Below are positions 26,304-35,130 of a DNA stretch of 48,637 nucleotides, piece after piece. The notes under the pieces are model-generated. The model did no database searches. It was not told where the DNA came from and worked only from the letters and a program-made list of their open reading frames with translations. Numbering within the stretch: the stretch's first letter is position 1; each line of letters starts with the position of its first letter. Source of the DNA: Gammaproteobacteria bacterium (GTDB lineage: Bacteria > Pseudomonadota > Gammaproteobacteria > Steroidobacterales > Steroidobacteraceae); NCBI GenBank assembly GCA_013289615.1, contig JABCZO010000030.1, positions 1 to 48,637 of the forward strand. Reading direction: 5' to 3'. A program made the position numbers and the translations under genes.

Positions 26304-27671
26304 CTAGCGGCGGCGCGGCGGCGGTCCGGGCGGCATTGCCCCGCCAAGACCCGCCATCAGGCGGCCGAGCTTGCCGCCCTTCATGCCCTTCATAAGCCGC
26401 TGCATGTCCATGAATTGCTTGAGTAGACGGTTGACGTCCTGGACCTGCACCCCGGCGCCCGCGGCGATGCGCCGACGGCGCGAGCCGTCGATGATGCCGG
26501 ATTGCCGGCGCTCCTGGGCGGTCATGGAATCGATGATCGCCATCTGCCGGCGAAGCTCGCGGTCGGCCTGATCCCCCTTCATTGCCGCGCGGCCGGCAAG
26601 CTGGGTCGGCAGCTTATCCATCACTGCGGACAGGCCGCCAAGCTTACGCACCTGTTCCAGCTGCGAGCGCAGGTCCAGCAGGCTGAAACCCCTGCCCTGC
26701 ACCACCTTGCGTGCAAGTTTCTCGGCCTGGTCGGTATCGACCTTGCGTTGCACTTCCTCGACCAGCGACACCACGTCGCCCATGCCGAGAATGCGCGACG
26801 CCATGCGTTCCGGATCGAACGGCTGCAGCGCCTCGAGCTTCTCGCCAACGCCGAGGAACACAATCGGTTTGCCGGTCACGTAGCGCACCGACAGTGCGGC
26901 GCCGCCACGGGCGTCGCCGTCGGCTTTGGTCAGTATGATGCCGGTCAGCTCGAGCGCCGCGCCGAAGGCGCGCGCGGCATTGATCGCGTCCTGGCCGGCC
27001 ATCGCATCGACCACGAACAGGCGCTGGTGCGCCGGCACGGCCTGGTCGATCGCCTGCATTTCAGCCATTAGTGCGGCATCGATATGCAGCCGGCCAGCCG
27101 TATCGATGATCAGCGTGTCGTACACGCCGCGACGCGCCGCATCGAGCGCCGCCAGTGCGATCGCCGCCGGCTGCTCACCGGCGGTGCTCGGGAAGAAGTC
27201 GGCGCCGACGCTCTCGGCCAACCGCTGCAGCTGCAGAATAGCTGCCGGTCGGCGCACATCGGTGCTCACCAGCAGCACCCGCCGGCGCTGCTCCTCCTTG
27301 AGCCAGCGTGCCAGCTTGGCGGCGGTGGTGGTCTTGCCCGCTCCCTGCAGACCGGCCAGCAGCACCACCTGCGGCGGCTGCACGTTGAACGCAAAGCCGG
27401 CCGCAGATGCGCCCAGCACCGTCGTCAGCTCGCGATGCAGGATGCCGATAAAAGCCTGGCCCGGCGTCAGGCTGCCGGCAACTTCGGCGCCCAGCGCCCG
27501 GGTTCGCACGCCGTCGATGAAGCTCTTGACCACCGGCAGCGCAACGTCGGCTTCCAGCAGCGCCATGCGCACTTCGCGCAGAGTTTGCGCAACGTTCTCT
27601 TCGGTCACGCGGCCGCGGCCGCGCAGGGTTTGCACGGCGCGGCCGAGGCGCTCGGTCAACTTGTCGAACAT
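26304..27671 (-). CDS. ffh: signal recognition particle protein Ffh
   Basis: 455 residues, as in E. coli (453). N domain at 1-85; G domain with LAGLQGAGKTTTAAKLARWL, DVRRPAAILQL, DTAGRLHID, and TKADGDARGGAAL; then a Met-rich M domain with SRRRRIAAGAG and FMDMQRLMKGMKGGKLGRLM. With 4.5S RNA it targets inner-membrane proteins to FtsY/SecYEG. It diverges from the CorB-like gene across 60 bases, in which a TATAAT (27722-27717, minus) could be its -10. No 4.5S RNA gene was seen nearby. Confidence 0.98.
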   Translation of the reverse strand: MFDKLTERLGRAVQTLRGRGRVTEENVAQTLREVRMALLEADVALPVVKSFIDGVRTRALGAEVAGSLTPGQAFIGILHRELTTVLGASAAGFAFNVQPPQVVLLAGLQGAGKTTTAAKLARWLKEEQRRRVLLVSTDVRRPAAILQLQRLAESVGADFFPSTAGEQPAAIALAALDAARRGVYDTLIIDTAGRLHIDAALMAEMQAIDQAVPAHQRLFVVDAMAGQDAINAARAFGAALELTGIILTKADGDARGGAALSVRYVTGKPIVFLGVGEKLEALQPFDPERMASRILGMGDVVSLVEEVQRKVDTDQAEKLARKVVQGRGFSLLDLRSQLEQVRKLGGLSAVMDKLPTQLAGRAAMKGDQADRELRRQMAIIDSMTAQERRQSGIIDGSRRRRIAAGAGVQVQDVNRLLKQFMDMQRLMKGMKGGKLGRLMAGLGGAMPPGPPPRRR

Positions 27672-27731
27672 GGCGTGGCTGCGGCGGAACCGACCTATAC
27701 AGCTGTCAGGCTACCGATTATAAGAGACTAC

Positions 27732-29018
27732 GTGGACAAAGCGCCGACGATCGTCCTGATCCTGATTCTGCTCGCGCTACTGCTGGTGATAGCCTTTTCC
27801 TCCGGCACCGAAGTAGCGATGCTGTCCGTGAACCGCTACCGCATCCGAAACCGCGCCAGCAACGGCGAACGGCGCGCGCGCCTGCTGGAGCGACTGCTGG
27901 CGCAGCCGGATCGCTGGCTCGGTGCCAATCTGGTCATCCTGGGGCTCGCCAGCGTCGCAGCTTCCACCGTGGCGACACTGCTGGCGCTGCGTACCGGAGA
28001 GCAGCACGCGATCTCGGTCATGATCGTGATGTTGACGCTGGTCGTGATCGTGTTCTGCGAGCTGGCGCCGAAGATCTTTGCCGCGACACACCCCGAGAGC
28101 GTGGCGCTCAACTGCGCCTTTGTGTACCAGCTGTTGCTGTGGGCGACCTGGCCGATCATCTGGCTGGCGAACTACGTCGCCCGTGGCTTCCTGCGACTAT
28201 TTGGCGTGCGGCGCGGCAGTTCCTCCAGCCACGCGCTGTCGGCCGACGAACTGCGCACCGTGGTCACCGAGGCCGGTGCGCTGATTCCGCAACGCCATCG
28301 CCAGATGCTGCTGTCGATCCTGGATCTCGAGCGTGTCACGGTCAACGACATCATGATTCCACGCCAGGAGATCTCCGCGATCGACATCTCGATGAGCTGG
28401 GACGACATCCTGGAGCGGTTGCGACACACACCACATTCGCGCCTGCCGGTCTACGACGGCGAGCTCGACAAGCTGGTCGGTATCCTGCACATGAAGCGCG
28501 TCGCTCAGGAGCTCGCACGCGGCACCCTGGTGCGTGAGCGGCTGCTGGAGATCTCGCGCGCCCGCGAACCCTACTTTGTGCCCGAAGGCACGCCGCTGAC
28601 GCAGCAGCTGGCGCAGTTTCAGCGCACGCGCCGCCGGCTGGCGTTCGTCGTCAACGAATATGGCGATATTGCCGGATTGGTGACGCTCGAGGATATCCTG
28701 GAGGAAATCGTCGGCGAGTTCACCACCGATCCGGCCACCGTGACGCACAAGGACGTGCAGCGCGATGCCGCCGGCAACTGGCTGATCAACGCCAGCGCGA
28801 CCATACGGGCACTCAATCGCACGCTCGGCTGGTCGCTGCCGGCGCTAGGTCCACGCACGTTGAACGGTTTGTTGCTCGAAAAGCTCGAGACCATCCCGAC
28901 ACCCGGCACGGCGCTGCGCATCGGCAACTATGATTTCGAGGTGCTGCAGATCGCCGACAATGCCATTCGCACCGTGCGCGTGCGCGCGATTCCGGCGGCC
29001 GAACCGAGGGCAAGCTGA
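27732..29018 (+). CDS. corB: CorB/HlyC-CorC family membrane protein (DUF21-CBS-CorC_HlyC)
   Basis: 428 residues. The N-terminal DUF21/CNNM domain has several helices (TIVLILILLALLLVIAFSSG then the SSGTEVAMLSVNRYR motif). A CBS pair follows at about 205-320, with VNDIMIPRQEISAIDI and FVVNEYGDIAGLVTLEDILE. The CorC_HlyC domain ends the protein (GNYDFEVLQIADNAIRTVRV). E. coli CorB is implicated in Mg2+/Co2+ efflux. The start is GTG 27732; no ATG is available near the first helix. Position next to ffh matches enteric gene order. The gene symbol follows family resemblance only. Confidence 0.88.
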   Translation: MDKAPTIVLILILLALLLVIAFSSGTEVAMLSVNRYRIRNRASNGERRARLLERLLAQPDRWLGANLVILGLASVAASTVATLLALRTGEQHAISVMIVMLTLVVIVFCELAPKIFAATHPESVALNCAFVYQLLLWATWPIIWLANYVARGFLRLFGVRRGSSSSHALSADELRTVVTEAGALIPQRHRQMLLSILDLERVTVNDIMIPRQEISAIDISMSWDDILERLRHTPHSRLPVYDGELDKLVGILHMKRVAQELARGTLVRERLLEISRAREPYFVPEGTPLTQQLAQFQRTRRRLAFVVNEYGDIAGLVTLEDILEEIVGEFTTDPATVTHKDVQRDAAGNWLINASATIRALNRTLGWSLPALGPRTLNGLLLEKLETIPTPGTALRIGNYDFEVLQIADNAIRTVRVRAIPAAEPRAS

Positions 29019-29040
29019 CGCGTCGTGGCAGGCTCGACTC

Positions 29041-30408
29041 CTAGCTCTCCGTGAACGCAGCTGCCAGCGCCTCGCCGAGGCTGGCGACCGGGTGCAGTGC
29101 AACGCCTGCCGGGGGGCTACGCGGCAGGTTGTCACGCGGCAGAATCACGTGCCTGTAGCCGAGCTTCATCAGCTCGCGCAGCCGCTCCTCCCCGTGCGCC
29201 ACCGGCCGCACTTCCCCGGTCAGTCCGAGCTCACCAAACACCACCGGCGAGGCCGGCAGGGCGCGGCCGCGCAGGCTCGAGGCGAGCGCCAGCGCCAGCG
29301 GCAGGTCGGTCGAAGTCTCGGCGATCGCGATGCCGCCGACCAGGTTGACGAACACATCGTAGTCCGCCAGCGGCAGATCCGCATGCCGGCTCATGATCGC
29401 CAGCAGCATCGATACGCGATTGACGTCCACGCCCTGCGCGACGCGGCGCGGGGTGCCGAAGCGGCTGCGATCGACCAGTGCCTGTACTTCGATCAGCAGC
29501 GGCCGTCCGCCGTCGCGCGCGACCATGACCACGCTGCCGGGCACCGGCTGTGGTTGGCGCGACAGAAAAATCGCCGATGGGTTGCGCACCTCCTTCAGTC
29601 CGCCCGCGCTCATCGCGGAGAAGCCCAGCTCATTGACCAGGCCGAAGCGGTTCTTGGTCGCGCGCAGCATGCGATAGCGGCTGCCGGCGTCGCTCTCGAA
29701 ATACAGGACGGTATCCACCAGGTGCTCGAGTAATTTCGGGCCGGCGATGCTGCCGTCCTTGGTGACATGACCGACGATGATGACCGCACAGCCGCTGCTC
29801 TTGGCGTGGCGCACCAGGGCTGCGGTGCAATCGCGCAGCTGCAGCGGCGAGCCCGGACTGGAATCGTTCGCGGCCAGTTGCATCGCCTGGATGGAATCGA
29901 TCACCAGCAGCGTCGGCTGCCGCTCAACCGCGAGCGCGAGGATGGCGTCGAGCGAGCTGTCGCTCACCAGCAGCAGCTGCGCGCCGCTTAAGTCCAGGCG
30001 CCGCGCCCGCAGCCCGATCTGCGGCACCGATTCCTCGCCACTGGCGTAGACGATGACGCGCCCGGCAGCCAGCGCGGACGCCACCTGAAGCAGCAGAGTT
30101 GATTTGCCGATACCAGGCTCGCCGCCCAGCAGCGTGACCGAACCGGCCACCAGGCCGCCGCCGAAAGCCCGGTCGATCTCGGCCATGCCGAGCGACAGGC
30201 GCGCCGCAGCAGCCGGATCGCCCACCCCGTCACCCAGGCCGGCCGAGGCGGCCGCAGCAGTGCCGCGCTCGCGCGCCCCGCGCACGGCAGTCACGCCAGT
30301 CACAGCTTCGAGCGAGTCCCATTCCCGGCAGCGTGCGCACTGGCCTTGCCACTTGAGCGCTTCACCGCCACAGGCCCGGCAGACATAGAGGGATTGGGTT
30401 CGCGCCAC
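29041..30408 (-). CDS. radA: DNA repair protein RadA
   Basis: 455 residues from GTG 30408 (VARTQSLYVCRACGG). The N-terminal zinc finger has CRAC and CARC. The RecA-like ATPase has Walker A LLGGEPGIGKST and the RadA-specific KNRFG motif. The C-terminal Lon-like domain includes VNLVGGIAIAETSTDLPLAL. RadA is a helicase promoting branch migration in recombination. The longer frame upstream lacks conservation. In related genomes radA follows alr; here ClC and a PP2C-FHA pair separate them. Confidence 0.96.
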   Translation of the reverse strand: MARTQSLYVCRACGGEALKWQGQCARCREWDSLEAVTGVTAVRGARERGTAAAASAGLGDGVGDPAAAARLSLGMAEIDRAFGGGLVAGSVTLLGGEPGIGKSTLLLQVASALAAGRVIVYASGEESVPQIGLRARRLDLSGAQLLLVSDSSLDAILALAVERQPTLLVIDSIQAMQLAANDSSPGSPLQLRDCTAALVRHAKSSGCAVIIVGHVTKDGSIAGPKLLEHLVDTVLYFESDAGSRYRMLRATKNRFGLVNELGFSAMSAGGLKEVRNPSAIFLSRQPQPVPGSVVMVARDGGRPLLIEVQALVDRSRFGTPRRVAQGVDVNRVSMLLAIMSRHADLPLADYDVFVNLVGGIAIAETSTDLPLALALASSLRGRALPASPVVFGELGLTGEVRPVAHGEERLRELMKLGYRHVILPRDNLPRSPPAGVALHPVASLGEALAAAFTES

Positions 30409-30512
30409 GGGCGTGAATGCTACACCGGGCGTCTGGACCCGTGTCTCATGGCGCTTGGGGCAACCACGTAGGGCGCCTACCCCGGCCAAGCAAGTGTGAT
30501 CAGGACCGCGCA

Positions 30513-30541
30513 TTGACCGTGCCACGATGCTAAGTTATGCC
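30513..30541 (+). promoter_or_regulatory. candidate promoter of the PP2C-FHA pair
   Basis: TTGACC at 30513-30518, 17-base spacer, TATGCC at 30536-30541. The resulting leader to the ATG at 30664 is about 115 bases. The gap between radA and this gene (30409-30663) contains nothing else recognisable. Confidence 0.4.
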
Positions 30542-30663
30542 TTCCGATCAATGCCCCGGCACGGTGCAGCTGGGGCGCCTCGCCCACCGTGGGTGCGGTA
30601 CCGCACGAGAGTTGGCTGGCTACAAAGTGTGACGCAGTTCAAGATTTAATGAAAAAAGGAATT

Positions 30664-31515
30664 ATGCCGCGCGCACGAGGCCGCATAAGCCTCAAAGGGA
30701 AGCTGCGTTGTGTGGGCCAGACCGACACCGGTCGGGTTCGTGATCACAACGAAGACACCATTGCTTACGATGCCGATATCGGCCTTTTGGTGCTGGCCGA
30801 CGGCATGGGCGGCTATAACGCCGGCGAGGTCGCGAGCGGCATTGCCGTCAAGACCATTGTCGGCCTGGTAAAGGATGCGGTGGAGCGAGAAGACCTGCGC
30901 GTCAACGACTCCACCGCCGGCCTGACGCGTGCCTCGATCATCTTGCGCGATGCGATCGTGCGGGCCAACAAGATCATCTTCCAGACCGCGCGCACCCAGC
31001 CGCAGTGCGAAGGCATGGGCACGACCGTGGTCGGGGCGCTGTTTTTCGACAACAAGGTGTCGATCGCGCACGTCGGGGATTCGCGGCTCTACCGGCTGCG
31101 CGCCGCCGCCCTGGAGCAGATGACGATGGATCATTCGCTGCTGCAGGAGCTGGTGGATCGGGGCTTTTATTCGCCGGAGGAGGCGCAGCGGGCCGCCAAC
31201 AAGAACTACGTGACCCGCGCCCTGGGGGTCGAGTCCAATGTGGATGTCGAGGTGCAGGAGCACCCGGTGCAGAAGGGTGACCTGTATCTCATTTGTTCAG
31301 ACGGACTCTCGGACATGGTCGAGGACGACGACATTCACTTAACCATAAGCACCTTTGGTGCTAACCTTGAGACCGCCACTAAGCAACTGATTCAGTTAGG
31401 TAACGACAATGGTGGCAAGGACAATATCTCGGTGGTGGCGGCAGAGATCCTGGAATCGTTCCCCGCGCCGCGTGGAATTCTCGACAAGATGTTGGGCTGG
31501 TTCAGCTCGACCTGA
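30664..31515 (+). CDS. PP2C-type serine/threonine phosphatase
   Basis: 283 residues. Catalytic metal-binding motifs of the PPM family are complete: RVRDHNEDT, VLADGMGGYNAGEVAS, MGTTVVGALF, AHVGDSRLYR, LICSDGLSDMV, and GGKDNISVV. It resembles Stp1-like bacterial enzymes that reverse Ser/Thr phosphorylation. The ATG at 30664 has AAGGA five bases upstream; ATG 30649 and GTG 30589 are in frame but less well placed. An FHA protein follows after 13 bases, so the pair is presumably co-transcribed. No Ser/Thr kinase is in the window. Confidence 0.93.
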   Translation: MPRARGRISLKGKLRCVGQTDTGRVRDHNEDTIAYDADIGLLVLADGMGGYNAGEVASGIAVKTIVGLVKDAVEREDLRVNDSTAGLTRASIILRDAIVRANKIIFQTARTQPQCEGMGTTVVGALFFDNKVSIAHVGDSRLYRLRAAALEQMTMDHSLLQELVDRGFYSPEEAQRAANKNYVTRALGVESNVDVEVQEHPVQKGDLYLICSDGLSDMVEDDDIHLTISTFGANLETATKQLIQLGNDNGGKDNISVVAAEILESFPAPRGILDKMLGWFSST

Positions 31516-31528
31516 AGGCTAAACGCAT

Positions 31529-32230
31529 ATGGCTAGGTTGATACTGAGTCTGGATGGTTCCGTGCTGGCGGAATACAACATGAACAAGGAGCGCTACACC
31601 ATCGGGCGCCTGCCGGACAACGACATCCGTATCGATAACCCGGCGGTCAGCGGCCACCATTCGCTGATCATCAACATCCTCAATGATTCATTTCTCGAGG
31701 ACCTGAACAGCACCAACGGTACCTACGTCAACGGCAAGCTGATCAAGAAGCATGCGCTGCAGCACGGCGATGTCGTCACGGTCGGCCATCACCAGCTGCG
31801 CTTCGTCGAAGACGACGATGCGCACCAGGACGAATTCGAAAAGACCATGGTGATCCAGCCCTCGGCGCGCCCGCTCGAAAAACTGCGCGCCGCCGCCCAG
31901 CCCGACACCACCAGCACCACACAATCCCGTCGTGCGCTCGGCACCGGGCCGCCGGCGCTGAGGAAGGCTAAGCTGCAGGTGCTATCCGGCGCGTTCGCCG
32001 GCCGTGAGCTCGAGCTCACCAAGGCGCTGACCACGCTCGGACGTCCGGGCGTGCAGGTCGCGGCCATCACCCGGCGCTCGGAAGGTTATTTCATCGTGCA
32101 CGTGGATTCCGACTCGTCGAATAATCCGCCGCTGGTGAATGGCGCACCGATCGGCGAGCAGGCACGCAAGCTGGCCGACAACGACGTGATCCAACTCGCC
32201 GGCGTGAAAATGGGATTCTTCGAGGGCTAG
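31529..32230 (+). CDS. double FHA-domain protein
   Basis: 233 residues. The first FHA domain (about 1-95) is canonical: YTIGRLPDNDIRIDNPAVSG with HHS, then NSTNGTYVNG, all phosphothreonine-pocket residues present. The linker holds a possible phosphorylation site in FEKTMVIQP. The second domain (about 145-233) is FHA-like (LGRPGVQVAAI, PPLVNG) but lacks the Ser-x-x-His and STNG residues, so it may not bind phosphothreonine. It probably reads phosphoproteins that the adjacent PP2C phosphatase resets. Target unknown. Confidence 0.9.
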   Translation: MARLILSLDGSVLAEYNMNKERYTIGRLPDNDIRIDNPAVSGHHSLIINILNDSFLEDLNSTNGTYVNGKLIKKHALQHGDVVTVGHHQLRFVEDDDAHQDEFEKTMVIQPSARPLEKLRAAAQPDTTSTTQSRRALGTGPPALRKAKLQVLSGAFAGRELELTKALTTLGRPGVQVAAITRRSEGYFIVHVDSDSSNNPPLVNGAPIGEQARKLADNDVIQLAGVKMGFFEG

Positions 32231-32256
32231 GGGCCGGGGCACTCGAACCAGCCGGG

Positions 32257-34044
32257 TTAACCCGCCGGTGCGCGGCGCTCAGGCCGTTCGGCGATGCGGT
32301 CCTGCAGCGCCAACAGCAGATCGTGGCGCAGTACCTCACCAAGCAGCACCGGACTCCAGTGGCCCGACACCACCGGCAACTGCTTGCAACGATTGGCGAT
32401 GAACACATCGAGCGCGTCCCCGAGCAGCATCTCGGGAATCAGCACCGGCGGTGCCGGCTGCATGATCACGGCGACGGTGAGATGCGCATCGAGCCGCTGC
32501 GCGCGCGCCTCGCGCCGCAGGTCCTGGGTGGATACCTGGCCGACCAGCTGATTCTGCGCGTCCACCACGTAGATGCTGTAGTCGCCGCGCGGCGTCAGGC
32601 GCTCGAGCACGCCGGCCAGGTGTTCGTCCCGATGCAGCACCAGTCCCGGCGGCCGCACCAGCGCCGTGATCTGTCGCAGGCGCCACTCATCTTCGTCGCC
32701 CGGACCGGTGACCCGCAGTGCGCGGGTATACACCGATTCGCCGCGCCGATAGATACTCGCGACATAGTGCGCGGTCACGCAGGCGAGCATCAGCGGCAGC
32801 ACCACCTCATAGTCCAGTGTCATTTCGAAGATCAGCAGGATCGACGTCAGCGGTGCATGCGTGGTGGCCGCCAGAAATGCGCCCATGCCGACCACCGCGT
32901 AGGCGGCCTGTTGCGAGGTCAGGTGCGGATCGATGACGTGCAGCACATCGGCAAACAGCGCGCCGAAGGCTGCACCCATGAACAGGGTAGGCGTCAGGAT
33001 GCCGCCGTTGGCCCCTGAGCCCACCGAGGCCGCGGTACTCACCAGCTTGGCGACCAGCACCAACGCCAGCAGGTTGAGCGCGAGCTTGTCGTTCAGCATG
33101 TCGTTGACGACGCTGTAGCCGTTGCCCCAGACCTGGGGCACTGCCACCGAGATCACCCCGACAATCAGTCCGCCCAGGGCCAGCGTGACCGGCAACGGCC
33201 AGTGCTGCCGGCCGAATGAGACCCGCGCGCGCTCCAGCAGCGCAAGATACGGTGGCGCGCCATGGCCGAGCAGCACGCCGAGCAGCGCGTACAGGGCCAG
33301 TTCCCAGGAAGCGCCGAAGTTGATATGCGGAACCTGGTACACCGGCCCGTAGCCGAGAAAATGGCGCGTGGTCGCGTCCGAGACCACCGACGAGACGATC
33401 AGGGGGCCGAAACTCTCCATCGCGATCGAGCCGAGCACCACTTCCGCGACGAACAGGGCGCCCGCAATCGGTGCGTTGTAGGCCGCGGCAATGCCGGCCG
33501 CCGCGCCACAGGCGACCAGCAGGCGTAACCGGGGCACCGGCGCCTGCGTCCATTGGCCAATCTTCGAGGCCACGGTCGCCGCCATCTGCACCAGCGGTCC
33601 TTCGCGGCCGATGGAAGCGCCCGAACCGATGCTGAAAAACGAGGATGCCGCCTGCAGCAGTGCGGCGCCGCCGCTGAGCTGCCCGTTGCCGACGGCGACC
33701 GCCTCCATGTAGTCGACGCGGCGCGCCTGGCGCAGCACCCGCTGTCCCGCCCAAAGCAGTGTGCCGGCAACCACCCCGCCCACCGTCGGCACCGCAATGC
33801 GCGCCCACCACGGCAGCAGCTCGGCAGTCTCGACCAGACCGGCCGATGAGCCGGTAAGCCCCCGCTGCACCAGGCGCACGCCGGCCCGAAAGGCCACGCC
33901 GGTGAAGGCACCGCAGACGCCGATCAGCGCGGCCCAGAACACGATGCCGCTGAGCTGCTCGTGCTTGGCAGCAATCAGCCCCGCGCGCAGCAGCCGGTCG
34001 ATCCGGCCCAGCAGGCGTGCACCGAATTGAACCATGGCCTGCAC
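32257..34044 (-). CDS. ClC-family chloride channel/transporter with C-terminal CBS pair
   Basis: 595 residues. The ClC pore signature GSGASIGREGPLVQ contains the gating Glu (GREGP). The helix after it reads NAPIAGALFVAEVVLG. At the internal proton-glutamate position of E. coli ClcA (second Glu of IIEEM) this protein has Val, as in ClC channels. Ten or more membrane helices span 30-430. Two CBS motifs follow at about 455-580. The start is GTG 34044 or ATG 34035, about ten bases after alr, so it is at the distal end of the rpsF-dnaB-alr transcript. Transport mode is inferred, not established. Confidence 0.92.
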   Translation of the reverse strand: MQAMVQFGARLLGRIDRLLRAGLIAAKHEQLSGIVFWAALIGVCGAFTGVAFRAGVRLVQRGLTGSSAGLVETAELLPWWARIAVPTVGGVVAGTLLWAGQRVLRQARRVDYMEAVAVGNGQLSGGAALLQAASSFFSIGSGASIGREGPLVQMAATVASKIGQWTQAPVPRLRLLVACGAAAGIAAAYNAPIAGALFVAEVVLGSIAMESFGPLIVSSVVSDATTRHFLGYGPVYQVPHINFGASWELALYALLGVLLGHGAPPYLALLERARVSFGRQHWPLPVTLALGGLIVGVISVAVPQVWGNGYSVVNDMLNDKLALNLLALVLVAKLVSTAASVGSGANGGILTPTLFMGAAFGALFADVLHVIDPHLTSQQAAYAVVGMGAFLAATTHAPLTSILLIFEMTLDYEVVLPLMLACVTAHYVASIYRRGESVYTRALRVTGPGDEDEWRLRQITALVRPPGLVLHRDEHLAGVLERLTPRGDYSIYVVDAQNQLVGQVSTQDLRREARAQRLDAHLTVAVIMQPAPPVLIPEMLLGDALDVFIANRCKQLPVVSGHWSPVLLGEVLRHDLLLALQDRIAERPERRAPAG

Positions 34045-34053
34045 GCTTGCCGC

Positions 34054-35130
34054 TCAGACCAGCTCGATCGGCACGCGCTGGCTGACGCCGCAGAGCAGTT
34101 CGTAGGGAATGGTGCCGGCAGCGACGGCGAGTTCCTCCACCGCCAGGCGGGAGCCCCAGATCTCGACCCGATCGCCGACCGACACCGGCGGCAGGTCGGT
34201 GATGTCGGCGGCGATCATGTCCATCGACACCCGGCCGGCGAGCGGCGCGCGATGGCCGCCGATCAGTACCGGCGCGCCGCTGGGAATGCCGCGCGGCAGC
34301 CCGTCGCCGTAGCCGGCGGCGACGATGGCCAGGCGCGAGGCGCGCTGCGCACGCCATACGCCGCCATAGCCGACACGCTCGCCGCTGGCGACTTCGCGCA
34401 GCGCAATCACGGTGCTTTCCAGCGTCATCGCCGGGCGCAGGCCGAGCTGCGCGCCGCGCTGCGCGGCAAACGGCGAAACTCCATACAGTGCCAGACCGGG
34501 TCGCACCCAGCTCGCATGGGTCGAGGGCTGCGCGAGAATGGCGGCCGAGTTGGCGATGCTGAGTTCCACCTCAAGGCCGGCGACCAGCGGCCGCAGCCGT
34601 TCGAGCTGCTCGGCGGTGGCGCCGCCGTCGGCCTCGTCGGCGCACGCCAGGTGCGTCAGCACCCGCAGCTGCAGCGGTGCCGGCTGCAAGCCGCGCAGCC
34701 GTTCCCACGCGGCGCGAAATTCCTCGGGGCGAAATCCAAGCCGGTTCATGCCGGTGTCTACCTTGAGCCACAGCGGCAACGGCCGCGGCCCTCGAAAGCG
34801 CTCCAGCAGCTCGATCTGCAAGGGTTGATGCACCACCAGGTCGAGTTCGAGCTGCGCCGCCTGCGCCAACTGCGCGGCATCGAACACGCCCTCCAGCAGC
34901 ACGATGCGCCGCTTGAGTCCGTTATCGCGCAGTGTGATGGCCTCTTCGAGCCGGGCGACCGCGAACGCGTCGGCGTCGGGCAGCGCGAGCGCCGTCGGCA
35001 CCAGGCCATGACCGTAGGCATTGGCCTTGACCACCGCCATCACGCGGCTCGCCGGTGCGCGGGCGCGTATCGCCTGCAGATTGGCCCGCAACGCGGCGCT
35101 GTCGATGCGCGCGCGAATCAGCCGCATCAC
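34054..35130 (-). CDS. alr: alanine racemase
   Basis: 358 residues. The PLP lysine is in MAVVKANAYGHG (about residue 35) and the catalytic Tyr in RVGYGGVW. KVDTGMNRLGF and WVRPGLALYGVSPF are also diagnostic. It makes D-alanine for peptidoglycan. The start is GTG 35130 overlapping the dnaB stop, or ATG 35127 one codon later (sequence GTGATG). The dnaB-alr order is usual in gammaproteobacteria. Confidence 0.97.
   Translation of the reverse strand: MMRLIRARIDSAALRANLQAIRARAPASRVMAVVKANAYGHGLVPTALALPDADAFAVARLEEAITLRDNGLKRRIVLLEGVFDAAQLAQAAQLELDLVVHQPLQIELLERFRGPRPLPLWLKVDTGMNRLGFRPEEFRAAWERLRGLQPAPLQLRVLTHLACADEADGGATAEQLERLRPLVAGLEVELSIANSAAILAQPSTHASWVRPGLALYGVSPFAAQRGAQLGLRPAMTLESTVIALREVASGERVGYGGVWRAQRASRLAIVAAGYGDGLPRGIPSGAPVLIGGHRAPLAGRVSMDMIAADITDLPPVSVGDRVEIWGSRLAVEELAVAAGTIPYELLCGVSQRVPIELV

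Noticed and set aside
32807..34357. 516-codon minus-strand frame overlapping the ClC gene
   Set aside because: Same strand, wrong frame, no conserved motif; the ClC frame carries GREGP and CBS motifs.
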